From Phallusia mammillata (lineage: Eukaryota > Chordata > Ascidiacea > Phlebobranchia > Ascidiidae), in NCBI GenBank assembly GCA_003260075.1, contig QLIY01000025.1:186309-250308 (forward strand): a DNA stretch of 64,000 nt, written 5' to 3'. Positions 1 through 12,885 of the stretch are shown here, one piece after another (position 1 is the stretch's first letter; the number at the start of each line of letters is the position of its first letter). The position numbers were made by a program, and so were the translations under genes. The notes beneath the pieces were generated by a model. The model did not search any database. It worked only from the letters and a program-made list of their open reading frames with translations, and was not told where the DNA came from.

Positions 1-492
1 AAAAAAAATGAAGCAAGTAATGTACAATGACTGCATACTTTTAAGTATGGTACATGCATGGAATTTGATGATCTGTAGTAATAAAGAAATTCGATTGAAA
101 GTGGACTCAGGTATTTTGTAGGTCATGCCGTTATGTCGCCAATTCAAAATCACACACTCAAAGATCTACCTTCTATAAACCATTGGAGTAAAAAATAGCT
201 TGACCTCTGTCAACCTGTAACTGCAGTTTCTATTTTGAAAGAGCTGTCCCCTGTAATTGGCTCGCGACAATTTGGTCCTGAAATACAATGCGATTTAAAG
301 TGGCGGCGACTTGTCAACTGGGACGAGACGAGCGCAACTGGAGAAACAATCTCAACAGTCATCGTGCAGGTTGTAGTAAACATATCGCGCCGCTATAGCC
401 CGCGGGCGTCTGCGCCGTGCATCGCGGGTGCTTACGCCTCGTAAAACCTGTCGCCGAAGTTTAGAGATCACCAGAAATTAGAAACACTTTCC

Positions 493-531
493 CACGTGCG
501 CAGGTCACGTGACAACTTGTTGGCGGGAAAA
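493..531. promoter_or_regulatory. E-box plus E2F-like module
   Basis: CACGTG at 493-498, the palindrome TCACGTGA at 505-512 and TTGGCGGGAAAA at 520-531 lie within 40 bases. The last matches the E2F/DP consensus (TTTSGCGC-type, GGCGGGAA core). No gene is recognised next to it, so promoter function is an inference from motif clustering. Confidence 0.35.
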
Positions 532-3500
532 TTTGTGACCTAGTTTGTGACGTGGCGATGCGGCGTCACGATCGTACTTGTTGTGTATTGTCGAGAGATT
601 ATAGCGCAGATGATCTCTCCATACTGTCAATATTAACCCCATCGCGACGAACCCTTCAGCTTTTGTGCTTGAGATTACAGCGAGTAGAGATTAGAAACAA
701 CAGGTGCCCGTTACATCTATCGGTCACATTAGTCTGGATTGAAATGACATTTCAAATTTTGCGACGGGTGTGGGTATTGCGGATTATTGAATCCATCGAG
801 GCATAATTCTGAACACAACCGTGTAATCACGTTTTAAATCTCCTTTGGATCGAATCTGAGTCAATTAAAGGATAGTTTGATACAACATACACAATCCCGC
901 CGTTTCAAAGATGGATTTTCTTGAAGTATTGGCACGTAATCACTTAAATGAAGATATTTTGGTAAATGCCTGGTGTTCATTTCAATGTGCGACAGAAATT
1001 TTATCACATCACAACCTTTACATCACAAAATCACCCTAAAGATTGCCAAGCTATAAAAAACTGGGCAGTGTCAAAGGGTAGGGTAATTTAAGGTATTACG
1101 CGTGCTAACTGTTCCACTCCAAACATGATATCCAACATGCTTACAACAAGTGGTTGGGGACTAAAACCTAACGTTGGTTCGAAAACAATCTACCGAAATT
1201 GAACTTGTTTCAAAGTAACAGAAAAAGTCAGTCGATATTTTTTAATTCCTTCGTTTTATTAAAGGCAACAAAACGAATATTTATTAAGTCTTTGTTAAAC
1301 TATATCATTTTGTACTATAGGATTTTACTGCGGTTATTTTATTTGCTTGGAAACAGTACTTCTAATTCCGATTGTTTAGATGTTCACCTAACAGCACGTG
1401 CAGTGCCGACATAAGATGTGTTGCAAATTTGAATGAAATCGTTCATTTAAACCGCTTTCGCTGTAACAATCAAAATAAGGGGCAGGTGGATGTCGTGTTT
1501 GTTGGTTCAATCGATGGTACTGGATCATTAAATTGAGCGGATTAGTTTGCATACTATTCATGTCAATTGAAAGACATCGTCCGCCCGATAACAAGGCGGG
1601 ATACCCAATTTTGTACACAACATAAAAACCGACACAGGCAATTGTTTGTAAATATAAAAAAGCATTTTCCAAAGCCTGTGGGATAATCACATAAAACGCT
1701 TTTTGTCCTTAATGGTATACCTCGAACCACGCACAACTCATTTGACTTTGTCAGTTCCCATAAAAACGCATCGACGTATGTTTAAGTATGTGGCACGATC
1801 CTTCCTGTGTTAAACAAGGGGCGTCTGTGCCCAGGGAAGTGGGTGTCTATGCGGTGTTTTCGTTTCACACAAGGAACGTCCGTTCCCGCGTTTATTCTAC
1901 ACTCAATGAGGTAACGCGAGAGTTTGCAAAATACGTTTGTTTACAGTCCCAAAACCACATCCCCTAGAGTCGTGTGTCTAACTTGTCAAACGTATTTGGA
2001 AATCTCATGATTCATAGTCTTACAAATTGTAGTTTCATTTTTTTAGCATCGGTGAAGAACATGTATGCTGCAAGAAATGCTTGTCCGAGGAAACTGACCA
2101 CACCGCACGAATGGCGTTTTCGCAGGTTTGTTGGGTTGGTTTGGTGCCACACACCGCTGCTATGGACAATGCGACTTACTGGCTTCCCAATTACGGTTAG
2201 GAAAATCCGCGAAAATAGATGGACGCTGTAGTACCACAATATTGGGGTCAAATATCCCTAGTGTCAGTCTTCACTATCGCATGTTTCCCGACTGGGAAAA
2301 AACATAAGCAGAGCACTAGGTAATGCGGGACCTTTAACGTATCATGTGGTGACCATTGCTTCCTGGCCACTGCCAATTAGAATGTCCAGCAGAAATTGGA
2401 TACGACCGCACGTTTGCACGCTCGCTTCAGAGAAAGATCTGCGCTCTTTGCGCCCTTCTTCTGAATAATTACCATGGTAACGTTCTTTGCTGTTTTGAAG
2501 CATTTACATCATAAGGTTTTGCTACAGGCAAAGCGAAATTGACAGCAAATAATTTTATCACCGTGCGTGCAAGTTATAATCTCGTTTGTTAGTACAAAAA
2601 ATGAACCACCCAATGGTTTAATTCACTTCTCCAAACCGATTATTATATCCACATCCTGACGCTTTCTCCTGTCTTGTATGTAGAGCGGAGTGATGCTAAC
2701 TCCTCTAGTAAGTAAATGGTAGCTTCCGTTGTCTGAAAATCGTGCAGCTATATTAACATCATGTATCCAAGAGCAAATCCTTTTTGAAAACTTGTTGAAA
2801 CAGTTTTTTTTTACAAAACTTTTTTGAATAACTTCATCGTACCATTTAGATAGTGTTCCAGATAAACGTAGACCGTTTGGTGGTGTTCATGTTGATTTCT
2901 GCCAAAAAAACATAATTTTGTCTGAATCATCAGCTTTGAAACAAAGACCTACATGCTAGCAAATGCAGCATTGGTTTAAATTGATAATCTTCTGGTAGAA
3001 AAATGGGTGTGGGGTTGTTACTGTTTTATTTAACTCCATGTCAGCCGAAATTAGTACTGTATTGCACAGTTATCGGTGATTGACAGCAAGATTATGAAGC
3101 GTAGCCTAAAAAGGCCATTCCGTCGAAGTACTATCGACTGAAGGCTTAATACAAATCATGCTAATATGGTCAAGGGAAATTGAGGCTTACACGCCAGTAC
3201 TGCTGTTCGTTAATGAAGGTCGTCTGGAAACCAGTTAGCTCCATTAGATTATCGTCTGCTTGGGCGGCATTTTCGCTTTGATCGCCAGTTTGGCCATACT
3301 CTGTACATCGCTTGGTGTGGTTCATTTCTCGTTTCATGTGGCTGTACATTGTGGAATTTTGCCAAACAAGAAATCCTTGGCTTTGAAACTGTTTTTCTCC
3401 CGCCACGCACACGTACTGACATAACCCATTAAAGGTTGAAAATCATATGACTATAGTATTTGTTTTGAGGATTGTTATCTTTAACAAAATCGTTAAATTT

Positions 3501-3913
3501 CGCTTACTAACCAATGTAAACTTGCGGGACCATAATGTTCAAAGTTGATCAACAGCGAAGTAACGTCAAGTCAAAATGCACAAGACTGGTTAAAGCGTTC
3601 ATGCTTTAGCACAAGACTGATTAAAGCGTGTTGTAAATCACAACAACAAACGTTCGCCTGTTGGGTTAGTGCCAACAGACAGCGGTAACGTTACTTTTCT
3701 CCTTGGGCGAAATTGTCGGCAAGGGACACTCGAAGTAGGCTGGAGAAAATATCGTTTTGCTGGCACAGAAAGGCTAGCGCTTCAGATGGCTTTAATTCTG
3801 ATGAGGAAAATTTCGAGCACTTTTCAATGCGCGGCCAAACACGTTTAATAATTTCCGCAAAGCTGCCGCGTTGTCATTCTCCGACAGCTCGATAGTAACA
3901 GCACTGTGCGCTG

Positions 3914-3954
3914 ATTGGCTAGCGAGATTTCCCGCCAACGATGCACACGTGTGG
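3914..3954. promoter_or_regulatory. E2F-like site beside CACGTG palindrome
   Basis: ATTGG (inverted CCAAT, about 3914), TTTCCCGCCAA (3928-3938) and the palindrome CACACGTGTG (3944-3953) are packed within 40 bases, resembling the module at 493-531. No transcript is recognised here. Confidence 0.3.
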
Positions 3955-4660
3955 CCGAGGGCTCCAAAACATCTCGGGTTTCACTCAGGCTGTTGGGATC
4001 ACATTCCAGAAGGAACCCTCCCTTATGCGACAGAATCTTAAATGCGGCATTGTGACTGTTGCCTTTTGCATTGATCAGCCGCATTCTGTTCCCAGTGTAG
4101 AGCATTTGACATTAATAAATTCGTTTTAATGTAAACTTCTACACCGTAACGTATTCAGTATTTGTGCCTTCCTACGGTGCCAGATCATACATATTTAAGA
4201 GTCTCCGTTTGTCGGTTTTCATTGCTTATGGTTGGAGATCGTACCATTGCAGTAACCTGATCTTGCAGTCTTTCGTGGCTGCTGGAATGCGATCCACAGC
4301 GAGGCAAACAATCAATTATTTCTTCGCTAAAACATACGAGTTACCTTTTCTATATTTGGTTGAAAATAGTATGTAGTACTTCAAACGCACTAAAATTGTT
4401 GAGAAAAAGTAAAGTTATTTGTGGAGATATGAGTTACTCTGACAAGCTTGGTGTCTTAAGTCACTCGAAACTGTAGTTTGGTCCTTTTTGTGACTAAATG
4501 TTAAAAACTGTCCATATTTACAGAAAACAACCAAAAATACAGTGTGTGGGCGTTTTATTTTGTGATAACATCAGCGCCAGCAACACAAAACAGAAAGTTC
4601 TAGAAGAAACAGAAACTTGAACGAAGGAGTCACACATCCACCATCTAAAATGGTGGAGCA

Positions 4661-4701
<41 letters not shown>
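4661..4701. repeat. 41-base poly-G run
   Basis: An uninterrupted run of about 41 G. The sequence before it contains a small palindrome (ACCATCTAAAATGGT). Unlike the C runs at 45-48 kb, I do not see its flanks duplicated. It could be a real homopolymer or a sequencing artefact. Confidence 0.9.
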
Positions 4702-4702
<1 letters not shown>

Positions 4703-7695
4703 GGTACGACGTATCAAGCGAACATAAATAAAGCTCCCAAAAAACATGGTGCACGAAAATAAGGTGAACTTCACAGCGGCTGTGTATATTATCCTATAGA
4801 ATTCCACGAATCGCGTTTGTGCAGATAAGCAAAAGTGCCTCGGTCCGGTTGTGGACCAATGCTTTTCACTTGGCCAGCTGCCGGGCAATATGGCAACACA
4901 GTTGTCGGTACAGTCGTGTGCATCGAACGATAAATTTGAACGAGCGTCCCTGACTACAGATCGTGCAAAGATCACTGGGTGCCAGCCAAACGTGTGGTGG
5001 CAGGGGTCAAACGAAAGGCATGACAAAACGAAAAAGTAATACGAAATCGAAAATGCACAGGGTTCATTCGTAGAGGCAGTTGTCATATATGGCAGAATCG
5101 TTGTATTGGTTATGATTGGTGACATTGGCAGCTTGGTTCCGTACGGGCAGCATCAGCAGAAAGGTAAAATGATTTTTGTGTGAACGCATCCAATGGATAT
5201 TCTGTAAAGATAAAAATAAAAGTTATGAGTCTGAGTGAAAGCACTACTAGCAGTCGGTTCCTCATTGTCTGTTTGTCAAACTATGATGTAATGTAGATTT
5301 AGCGTGACATCATATTTGCTTTTGTGTTTCAATAGATTGTCAACGACCCTCAAACCAGGGAGTGCCCTTGACTTGTGTAACCGCCCCCATACGTTTTTGT
5401 ATCCACTTTTATGCGACCGCGGCTAAGCGTAGGGTTACGATATGCACTGGGTGGTGCGAGAGCTCGCAGCTGTGGCGGGGAGAACGATTGCAACGCAACA
5501 AAGAGCCTTGTTGGCAAACAAAGCCGACCTTTCTTGCTACAAGCGTAATACAAAGAAAATGGAAGCTGTAGTTAAGGGGGCTCGAATTTCACACTTCCGG
5601 CATAGCACGAAAATGCAAAAATTGTATATCGCAACCGGCACAGTTGCATAAGTTTCGAAGATGAAAGGCGATACATTAGCTCGATATACGGCACGTTTTT
5701 TTAGTTAGTCAGTTCACGTAGTCATCGCTTTCCCACAGGTTCGTTACGCGAAACTTGTATGCGCTACTAAAGCCACTTGAGAAGTACATGGCTACGCCAT
5801 TGTGACGTAACAACCGACGCCATTATGCCAGGGCGTTCCCACGTCCCCCAACTTAAGCTGGCTCTCCTAGCGCCTACGCGGTACCCAGGTGTCGCCGTCA
5901 GGACTCGAATTCTTGGCGTTTTGTTAGGTGCGAATGGAAAGTCGTTTGTTTATTGTCGTTCTCCTCACAAAGCGCACGACTCGGAGCCTGGAGCGTAGTA
6001 TTTGTATTGTTAGATTACTCCATGGCGTTTTGTTTGTGGCCCGGGCCGTAGCGTGGACATTTAAAGGCGCTTTAAACCTGCCTGGGCCTAGTGTTTACGC
6101 AAGGTAACGACGGTTGGGTGAGTACTTACGTACGACGCCGAAATCGCAATGTAACAAAGGCGGGCTACGGTGACCAGTTGTCCTACACCTGCCCTCGCTC
6201 CCCTTTCCCACGTTAGTCGGGGTATTCGAGTGAACGGATGTTCTTTCGTCGACTGATTGGAATTTGCCAAGTTCCGGTGAAAAGGAATGCTATTATCGGT
6301 TTACGAACTAGGTGTAACGAGCTGGTTTTGATTAGTTTACAACTGTATGAATTTAATTCATAACGCCCGCCCATGCCTAAATGGATTTGCTATCAGCGTT
6401 TACACCATGTGTAATTGTCATTTCTCGTCGCCAGTAATGCAATTGACATTTGTAAAATGCATTTAACATAATCCCTAAATCCATTATTGGCCAGTACACC
6501 GCGCGTGGTCTTTGGCGGTAAGACAGTAGAATACGCAAAGATGGCCACACCGTCCACATCCCTCAATGACATTATCTTGTCACGCGTGCTGCTCTTGACA
6601 TTTGCAATTCTAGGTTAAAGAGGGTTTGATTTGGCACGCGACGGCCATTACCCAATAAACATTTAGTGTCGACCGACTTTAGGTTTGTTTATTGTCTTGG
6701 TGCTCACCTTATTGCGATGCTTCAGTGGGTGTTTGTGATGAATTTGTCAATTTGCCACTGGCAGGTTTGGCCTTGTCGGATTCGGTTGCAATGGTGGAAG
6801 AACGCAATTTCTTTCGGGGCATCATTTCTGTAAATAAAAGTTGTATTGGTAAACTTCTGTGTGGAAAAGCGTTTTTTGCCCTTGTCAAAGGGTCTTGAAC
6901 AGAAGCTGGTGCTGTGTTGGCACAAACAAAACCAGAGATGCCTATCTACCCACTTTCCCATGGGAGCCAGGCCGCAAAAGTTGGCAATAAACAAGTGCAA
7001 GTCGTAAACGCCGCGGGAGGTTGGCACTTGCATGCAATAAATCGCTGCGCGCTGCATGTTTGGCTCTGTGGGAAGCCGGCGCCTGCGGCGTTTCGCTGCG
7101 AGGAACATGCATTACTGCATTTCGGAAGGCCGTAAAAAACTTTTCACGTACGTTCTAACCGAGTTTTATGGAGCAAGTGCTTTCGACCACGGAGTCAAAA
7201 GTCAATCAACTACAATTTACGCAAGCGAACGTAATGTAATGGTATTGGTCACAGCTTTGAACGAACGCGTAAGCATTTATTTTTGTCGACGAAGTGAGCC
7301 ATAAATATTTACAAGGTTTCACTTAAGACTAGCGATAAAAGCTTGGATTAGGTATAAGCCGAAGTACTGGCGATAGGGGCCGATTTCCCACAATGAATTA
7401 TTAATAACCACTACTCATTTCCCACGCTATAGGTATAGTTCCACGTGTTTAGCACACTAGCTTTATTTTACGTGTTCGTCAAAAAGATGTGGCATTGTCT
7501 ATCATTTCCGTTTCGAACCGTATTTGTTTAATTGTCTTAGATCTATTTAATTGACAACAACGCGTCGAACAATAGACACGCGTGGCTGGTTGGAAGTTTG
7601 AACTGTTTCACAAAAAGGCCATTTAACCGTTAAATGCCACATAGTTTCAGAGATACAAATTGATCAACTAAATGTGTACATGTTTAAACATTTAC

Positions 7696-8551
7696 CTGTA
7701 AGGGTCATTTGGACACATCCTTTGACATCTTTTCGGTGTTTGCTTTCCTCACAAGGCTTCGCAAAAAGTTGTCGCTTCGACCCCGTGGTGGCAGCAGAGA
7801 GGTTGGTTTTCACAGTGGTTTGATAACCTTCGGTTTTTGTTGAATCCTGTCGCGGTGTTGTCGGCTGGACATTACACGGAGGCGGAGAAGAAACAGTGAC
7901 GTCATCAGCGTGACGTAACGGCGACGCGTGCTTGGGCGATTCCACGGTGGAGCCCTTGGCTTCGGGGGTAACCTCGCAGAAGGTGGGCAAGGGCACTCTC
8001 AGGGCAGTGACAAAACGTGCAAGTGATGTATTGATGTTGCCTTCAGTGATTTTAGGTGGGCTCGCGAAACTCAGACCTCGGCAAAGACGTTTGGATGGGC
8101 CATTCTTCTTGGTGGATTTAGTTGGGCGGTTTGGACTTGCGTTTTCATCGCGGCAGGACAACGGCATTGGCGAAAGTCGTTGGCGTCGGGATTCCAAAAG
8201 CTTGCAGGTTTCCGAGTGATGTCGCCGGGGACCACGGACATAGAACTGGGGGACCGAAGCGCTGTCAAGCAGTTCCCATTCAAAGCGACGTTTTCTTGGG
8301 CTCGCTGGCACTGTCAGGCGGGGCTTCGATACTGGTTTTGCCGCAGCGGTGACCCACGCGGCGTCAAACTCCCAATCGCCAACCAGTCGTCTTTTCTCAT
8401 TGTCGAGAGTTGCATTCAGCATTCTTCGGGTTTCCATTGGATCTGACCGACCGAACAGTGATTTGCACGCTTGAAATCTGGGTTTCTCGTCAGGCTGACA
8501 GATGGCATCGAATGCAGAACCGATCGATTTGTATGTTGGTGGAGGAACCAT
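7696..8551 (-). CDS. Cip/Kip-family CDK inhibitor (CKI-a), main exon
   Basis: A CDK inhibitor of the p21/p27/p57 family, expected to bind cyclin-CDK in the nucleus. With the ATG at 8551 (context AAATATGG) the exon encodes 285 residues plus one base. The CDI domain spans about residues 29-110: ACKSLFG (29-34; the cyclin-binding LFG motif), WEFD (60-63), FEW (90-92) and VPQFY (100-104), which matches the FY 3-10 helix that p27 inserts into the CDK ATP site. The middle is Pro/Ser/Thr-rich with SP/TP sites. The exon ends in QMTLT (281-285), the first half of a PIP box, at the donor ACAG/GTAAAT in phase 1. The terminal exon, which should supply the two PIP aromatics, was not located. The longer frame to 8566 starts at GTG. 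A paralogue lies at 22688-24483 on the same strand. Confidence 0.85.
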
Positions 8552-8715
8552 ATTTGTTGCTAGCACTTGTTTTAGTAAGTCTCACAAAAAAGGTATCTGA
8601 ACAAAAATGACTCACATTAGCAAACAATAACAGACAAGTCGAGACATGCACCCAGCTGCTAACAACACACACATTACACACTGACGACCTTTATCTGACT
8701 GAGAGCAAGTTAATT

Positions 8716-8726
8716 ATTTATATAAT
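8716..8726 (-). promoter_or_regulatory. TATA-like element upstream of CKI-a
   Basis: On the minus strand the sequence reads TATATAAATAA about 165 bases before the CKI-a start codon. Position and composition suit a TATA box with a short 5' UTR; no other support. Confidence 0.35.
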
Positions 8727-9001
8727 CGACTTTTAAAAACCAAACATTGCTACCTCTAGCTCTCTATACTGCAGGTAATCAGTCTTACAGTTTAGCAAAT
8801 TTGCCTCAAACCGTTTGTAGGTTAGATAATGCATGTTATAAGTAAAATAACCAATTACATTCTTCCTTACATAAAATACCCTATAATGTGAAACTTATAG
8901 CAGATAACGTAAAACACAACGACTAAGCAACTGCGACCGCCCCTTCCAGTGCTGACTTGCTTACTAAATGACCGTTTACTACGTTCAGACTTGTTCAGGT
9001 C

Positions 9002-9337
9002 TTGTCCGGGCGTGCCCTCGCCAACAACACGGTCGACTACGCCATTCAAATCCAACCGACGTACTACAACCGTTTGCTTCTCGAAATCCGAGCCCCTCCT
9101 CTTATTGCCCTGTGTCTCTTTTTTTCTCCATGGGTTCTCCGCCCTTCTCTTTTTTCATCATTATTGCCTTTTTCTCTAGTTTTCGCTTCTCTCTTCACCT
9201 ACTCGACCAGCACCGGCGACCCGATCGCGCCACACATCTGTTCGATTCCCGCAGACAAGATTAAATCGATTTTCACGCTCAGTGCACAGCAACGAATGCG
9301 ACATATGACAGCCATTGTGCGCCTGTGTACAAGTTAA
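9002..9337 (+). CDS. Unrecognised ORF, doubtful
   Basis: An open frame of 111 codons beginning after an acceptor-like TTGTTCAG and ending in a stop at 9335-9337. The first 31 codons (VLSGRALANNTVDYAIQIQP and following) and the last 50 look protein-like. The middle is a pyrimidine-rich stretch (about 9090-9180) that could be a short intron ending TTTTTCTCTAG or a hydrophobic segment. Two other frames are also open here, so base composition alone may explain it. I recognise no family. Confidence 0.25.
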   Translation: MSGRALANNTVDYAIQIQPTYYNRLLLEIRAPPLIALCLFFSPWVLRPSLFSSLLPFSLVFASLFTYSTSTGDPIAPHICSIPADKIKSIFTLSAQQRMRHMTAIVRLCTS

Positions 9338-12300
9338 CTTTCATTGTTCGTTGCGTTCCACCAAAATGTACGCGTATTGGCGTACTGACTTAGCTGGAAA
9401 CAGTTTTGTAGAATTTTGACAATGTTTAACTGTTGTATATGAATTAGAAATAAATATTTTCAAAAACACTACTAAAATGATACAATGGAAAACAATAAAA
9501 CAATGAAAACTACCTTTACCAACCTGTAACGTACCCCACTATAAACGATAAATACAAGATTAATTGGATTTGTTAAAAAAACGGAAAATGCAACCTAAGT
9601 ACATGCGTTGTGTACGAAGCCGGATTGTGGTTTTTGTGAACACCTTGTGCCCTACTTTTGTCGACAAAGCTGCTTATGATTGGCTTAGAAAAGTATACAT
9701 ATACTTCGACAAAAATCAATAATCTTTCCACCTATGAAAACATACTACAAGCTGTATATCGTGTCATTTTGCTACAAATGTTTATCCTAAATGCAGGGTC
9801 GTCTTTCCAAACCCGTATTTTTACCGCTGTTTGATGCTCGCGTTCCAAAGTCGCAAGCTCTCGCGACAATTCCTTTAACACATGTTCATTGTTCAGAATA
9901 TGTTGTGGTCACAGTGGCACGCGTTGCATTATTCTGCTGCCAAATTGCTTTAATCGCCGGTGAAAGGCGATAATTTGCGCCCGACATACGGCGCACTCAG
10001 GGGGACAGAGCATATGTCGCAGCGGCGAACGTCAGGGCTGTCGGCTGTTGCTCTGTGACGTAACAAGCAACAGATGGCTGAACGAAAGTGCCCACTCGGG
10101 CAAAAACAACACTGACATCGCAATCGATGAAAATCGCCATTGTTCAGTGGTTTAGAACAACTGCTGTTGCACATCGGTTTATCTGCATTGTCTAATAGAA
10201 AGTAAACTTGTTGAACACGACTTCGTGACATATTGTTGCAAGCGTAAAATCGTCTGTGAAAACGTTTGTTTTGTTAATCCTTTGTCACTATATGGATCTG
10301 TCCTTTGATCGAGCCCAGTTGGTTTGTAAATCACGGTCCGTTCTTTGTAGTATCAGGGACGTGATGAAAGGCGCACCGACAGCATCGCATGGCAACGAGC
10401 TCATATATTATTCACCTAACTAGCGATCCGCTGCTAATTACTCAACAGCAGGCAAAGGTGGCACGTGCAAAACCAGTTAATATACACTGAAACAGACTCC
10501 GGCGCTCGACCTCTACTATCGACTTTCGTGAAAGGTGACACCAAGAGCCAGAAAAGTGAAAACTTCGCGCCCTATGTACTTGCCCCATTTCACAGCCAAG
10601 GTCGAAAAGCTTTTTGCGCCCGATTTACGGTACAGCAGTTTCCCTTGTAAACCAGCGTGATGCTTTGGTTGCAAGTTCCGAAGCAGCAAGGCGAACGGGC
10701 ATTTACATCACAACTGCTTTGTAGCGCAACTGTTGACACCCGTCAAAACAAAGGCTCTGTTAAAAACGTCAGGTCTGCCTTTTAATGTGCTTCAAAGGTA
10801 GTCTTTATCGCACAGTCTACTTTGAACTGTGCTTTAGCTTATCCACAAGTACTGTTAAGTCCTTTGCGACATCAACATGAACTTGGTTGGTGACAGCGTT
10901 TATCAAACAAAAAATATCAAAAAAACAAATTAAGAAACTGTACTTCATTTCATTTTTTGCAAAAGGTTGATCGAAATTCAGTTTTATAAAATCCTATGAG
11001 GCCTTTTTTTTCTCTATATAACGTAATTCATGTGGGATATTTACTTTAGGAAAGAAGGAAATAATGAATATTGAAGAGGTAGATGGAGTAGTGCCTATAC
11101 TCAGTAGGCTGACCGGGCCAGTAACCAGGAAATGAGTAACGCGCAATAATTTTTTTCATTTTACGCAGTGTCGTTTTAAAGTCAGTGAGTGCCGTTTGAA
11201 AGTATTATTCCTAAACCTGCGTGATCTCTTTTTGCCTCTTCTGTTCCAAATTTATTCGCCGTTGGCGTGCATAAAATACGATTATGTTTTTGGTGTCAAT
11301 TTTACGACGAAGAAAGTTATCACCAAAAAGTGCGATTGTTAGTCGATCTTGGTGTCGCTTTTCACGGCTTAAAGCAGGCTCAGGAGTGCAAGTAAACACT
11401 GCGGAATGTTTATATCCGGTCTGCACCATAGAGCCGTTTCGCACAAAAACACGCTCAACAGAAAAGTAAACTACCCCCTTTCCGTAATCGCCTCCAAATA
11501 TCAACAAACGCCAAGCGAAAATATTGGAAGTGACGTCATTCGACCAAATAAGGAAAAAACAAAACCCGCAATACTTGTTGAGTGGCTTATGTTCTCAACC
11601 TAAATATTTTTGTTGAATCATAAAACGCTTCCGTATTGTGTCAGTTTGCGTGATGGATTATCGCGCAACGACCAAGTGACTCACAATGGATTAGGCTGTT
11701 GGGAAATGTTGCGTTCCACACTCGGTCCATTGTGGTTTCAAACATTGCAAACAACAGCCATTCGCTTGTTTTAATTCCCCTAAGCAGTTGATATCACACT
11801 CGCGTTGACAGAGTGAAATGAAACTATGTCCGTTGTAAGAGGTCGGAACATTCCTGAGCCCGAGATTTTCAACCACAATTGTTCATTAAGAAAATTGTCA
11901 TTTGACTGACAGATCACCGCAAACACGGAAAACTGGCAATATTTATCATACCTACCAACGTTAATCAAAGAGTTTTTGTGGCTATGTTGAATTTCATTTC
12001 GTACGTTCGAACACGTTTCGCTTTGCCGCTACAGGTTTCAAAATACTTTGTTTGTATCTTTAACGTTTATTTGTGAAGCTATTCCACGCTCCATAAACAG
12101 GCACAATTTATTTTAGAAACAACCCGGAACTTCGTTACCATACAAGATTTTTCTCGCGTGCTCGTGTCTAATTTGGTACCGTTGGGAAGCAACCTCCCTC
12201 GTCAAGCAAAACAGGTGGCTATTCTTGCTCGCATGTAGGCTTGTAAATTAGCTCCAAGCATGTCGATAACAATCGGTGGCCTTGTTTGGATTACACTGCA

Positions 12301-12748
12301 AAGGTCGTTTCCTGCGTTTATGTTTCCAGTTCGGCAGCTGTACATGGTGTTGCTATTGATCTTTCTCATTGCCCTTCGCTTTGTGCAGGAGTCGAATCTG
12401 AACGTGTTATCCTTGCCAAAACAAATAACACGAATGCAGTTTGGCCCAGTGTTAAGTAGGTGCTGTTTAACTGAGATCCCCTTTCACTGTTCGCAATCAT
12501 CTGTTAACGGGGTTTCATTTATTTGCTTAACCCCGCTTTTTAATTTTACTACTGCGGCGTCCCTCCACTACGCTAAAACTGAAAATTTATGATGTATAGC
12601 CAAAAAATTCAGACGAACTTTATGATGCAAAATCATTGCAGAAAACGCAGGGTACATAACGTCATAAAACTGTGCTTATATACAGAAATTGTCTTGAATC
12701 AACGCGCGCTCATTACAGAAGATTTTGGTTGCGTATATAATATATACT

Positions 12749-12885
12749 AGACTGAAGCTTTCAGTAATCAGCACACTTACATCAGTCCGAACTTTTCGTC
12801 ATGCAATGTAAAATTTGTATTTTTACATATTACATTGCATGACAAAAAACAATGACTGATGTAAGTGTACTGAAAGCTTCAGTCT
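12749..12885. mobile_element. Hairpin MITE with TA flanks
   Basis: The arms are near-perfect inverted repeats: the left arm starts GACTGAAGCTTTCAGTA and the right arm ends TACTGAAAGCTTCAGTC, with ACTTACATCAGT paired further in and TGCAATGTAAA at the tip. Both ends abut TA, as expected for a Tc1/mariner-type target duplication. At about 137 bp it cannot encode a transposase. Confidence 0.75.

Larger units (their letters stand above)
1..7695. other. Gene-poor CpG-rich region downstream of CKI-a
   Basis: I find no exon here that I can support. Open frames are all under about 130 codons, many start at TTG, GTG or CTG, and none shows family motifs or paired splice sites. The stretch must contain the missing last exon of the CDK inhibitor at 7696-8551, because that gene ends at a splice donor reading into this region. 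It also holds a 41-base G run (4661-4701) and E2F/E-box modules near 490-531 and 3928-3954. Confidence 0.5.

Noticed and set aside
4571-5125. 184-codon minus-strand ORF with a poly-Pro stretch
   Set aside because: The proline run is just the G homopolymer read in frame. The rest has no domain signature.
6722-7108. 128-codon minus-strand ORF containing KRRRRR
   Set aside because: No splice partners or domain; the basic run comes from a GCGGCG repeat read in one frame.
7020-7141. CKI-a exon 2 candidate at AG/TTTTTTAC
   Set aside because: No pyrimidine tract before the AG, no basic residues after the aromatics, and the pattern is expected by chance about once in 8 kb.
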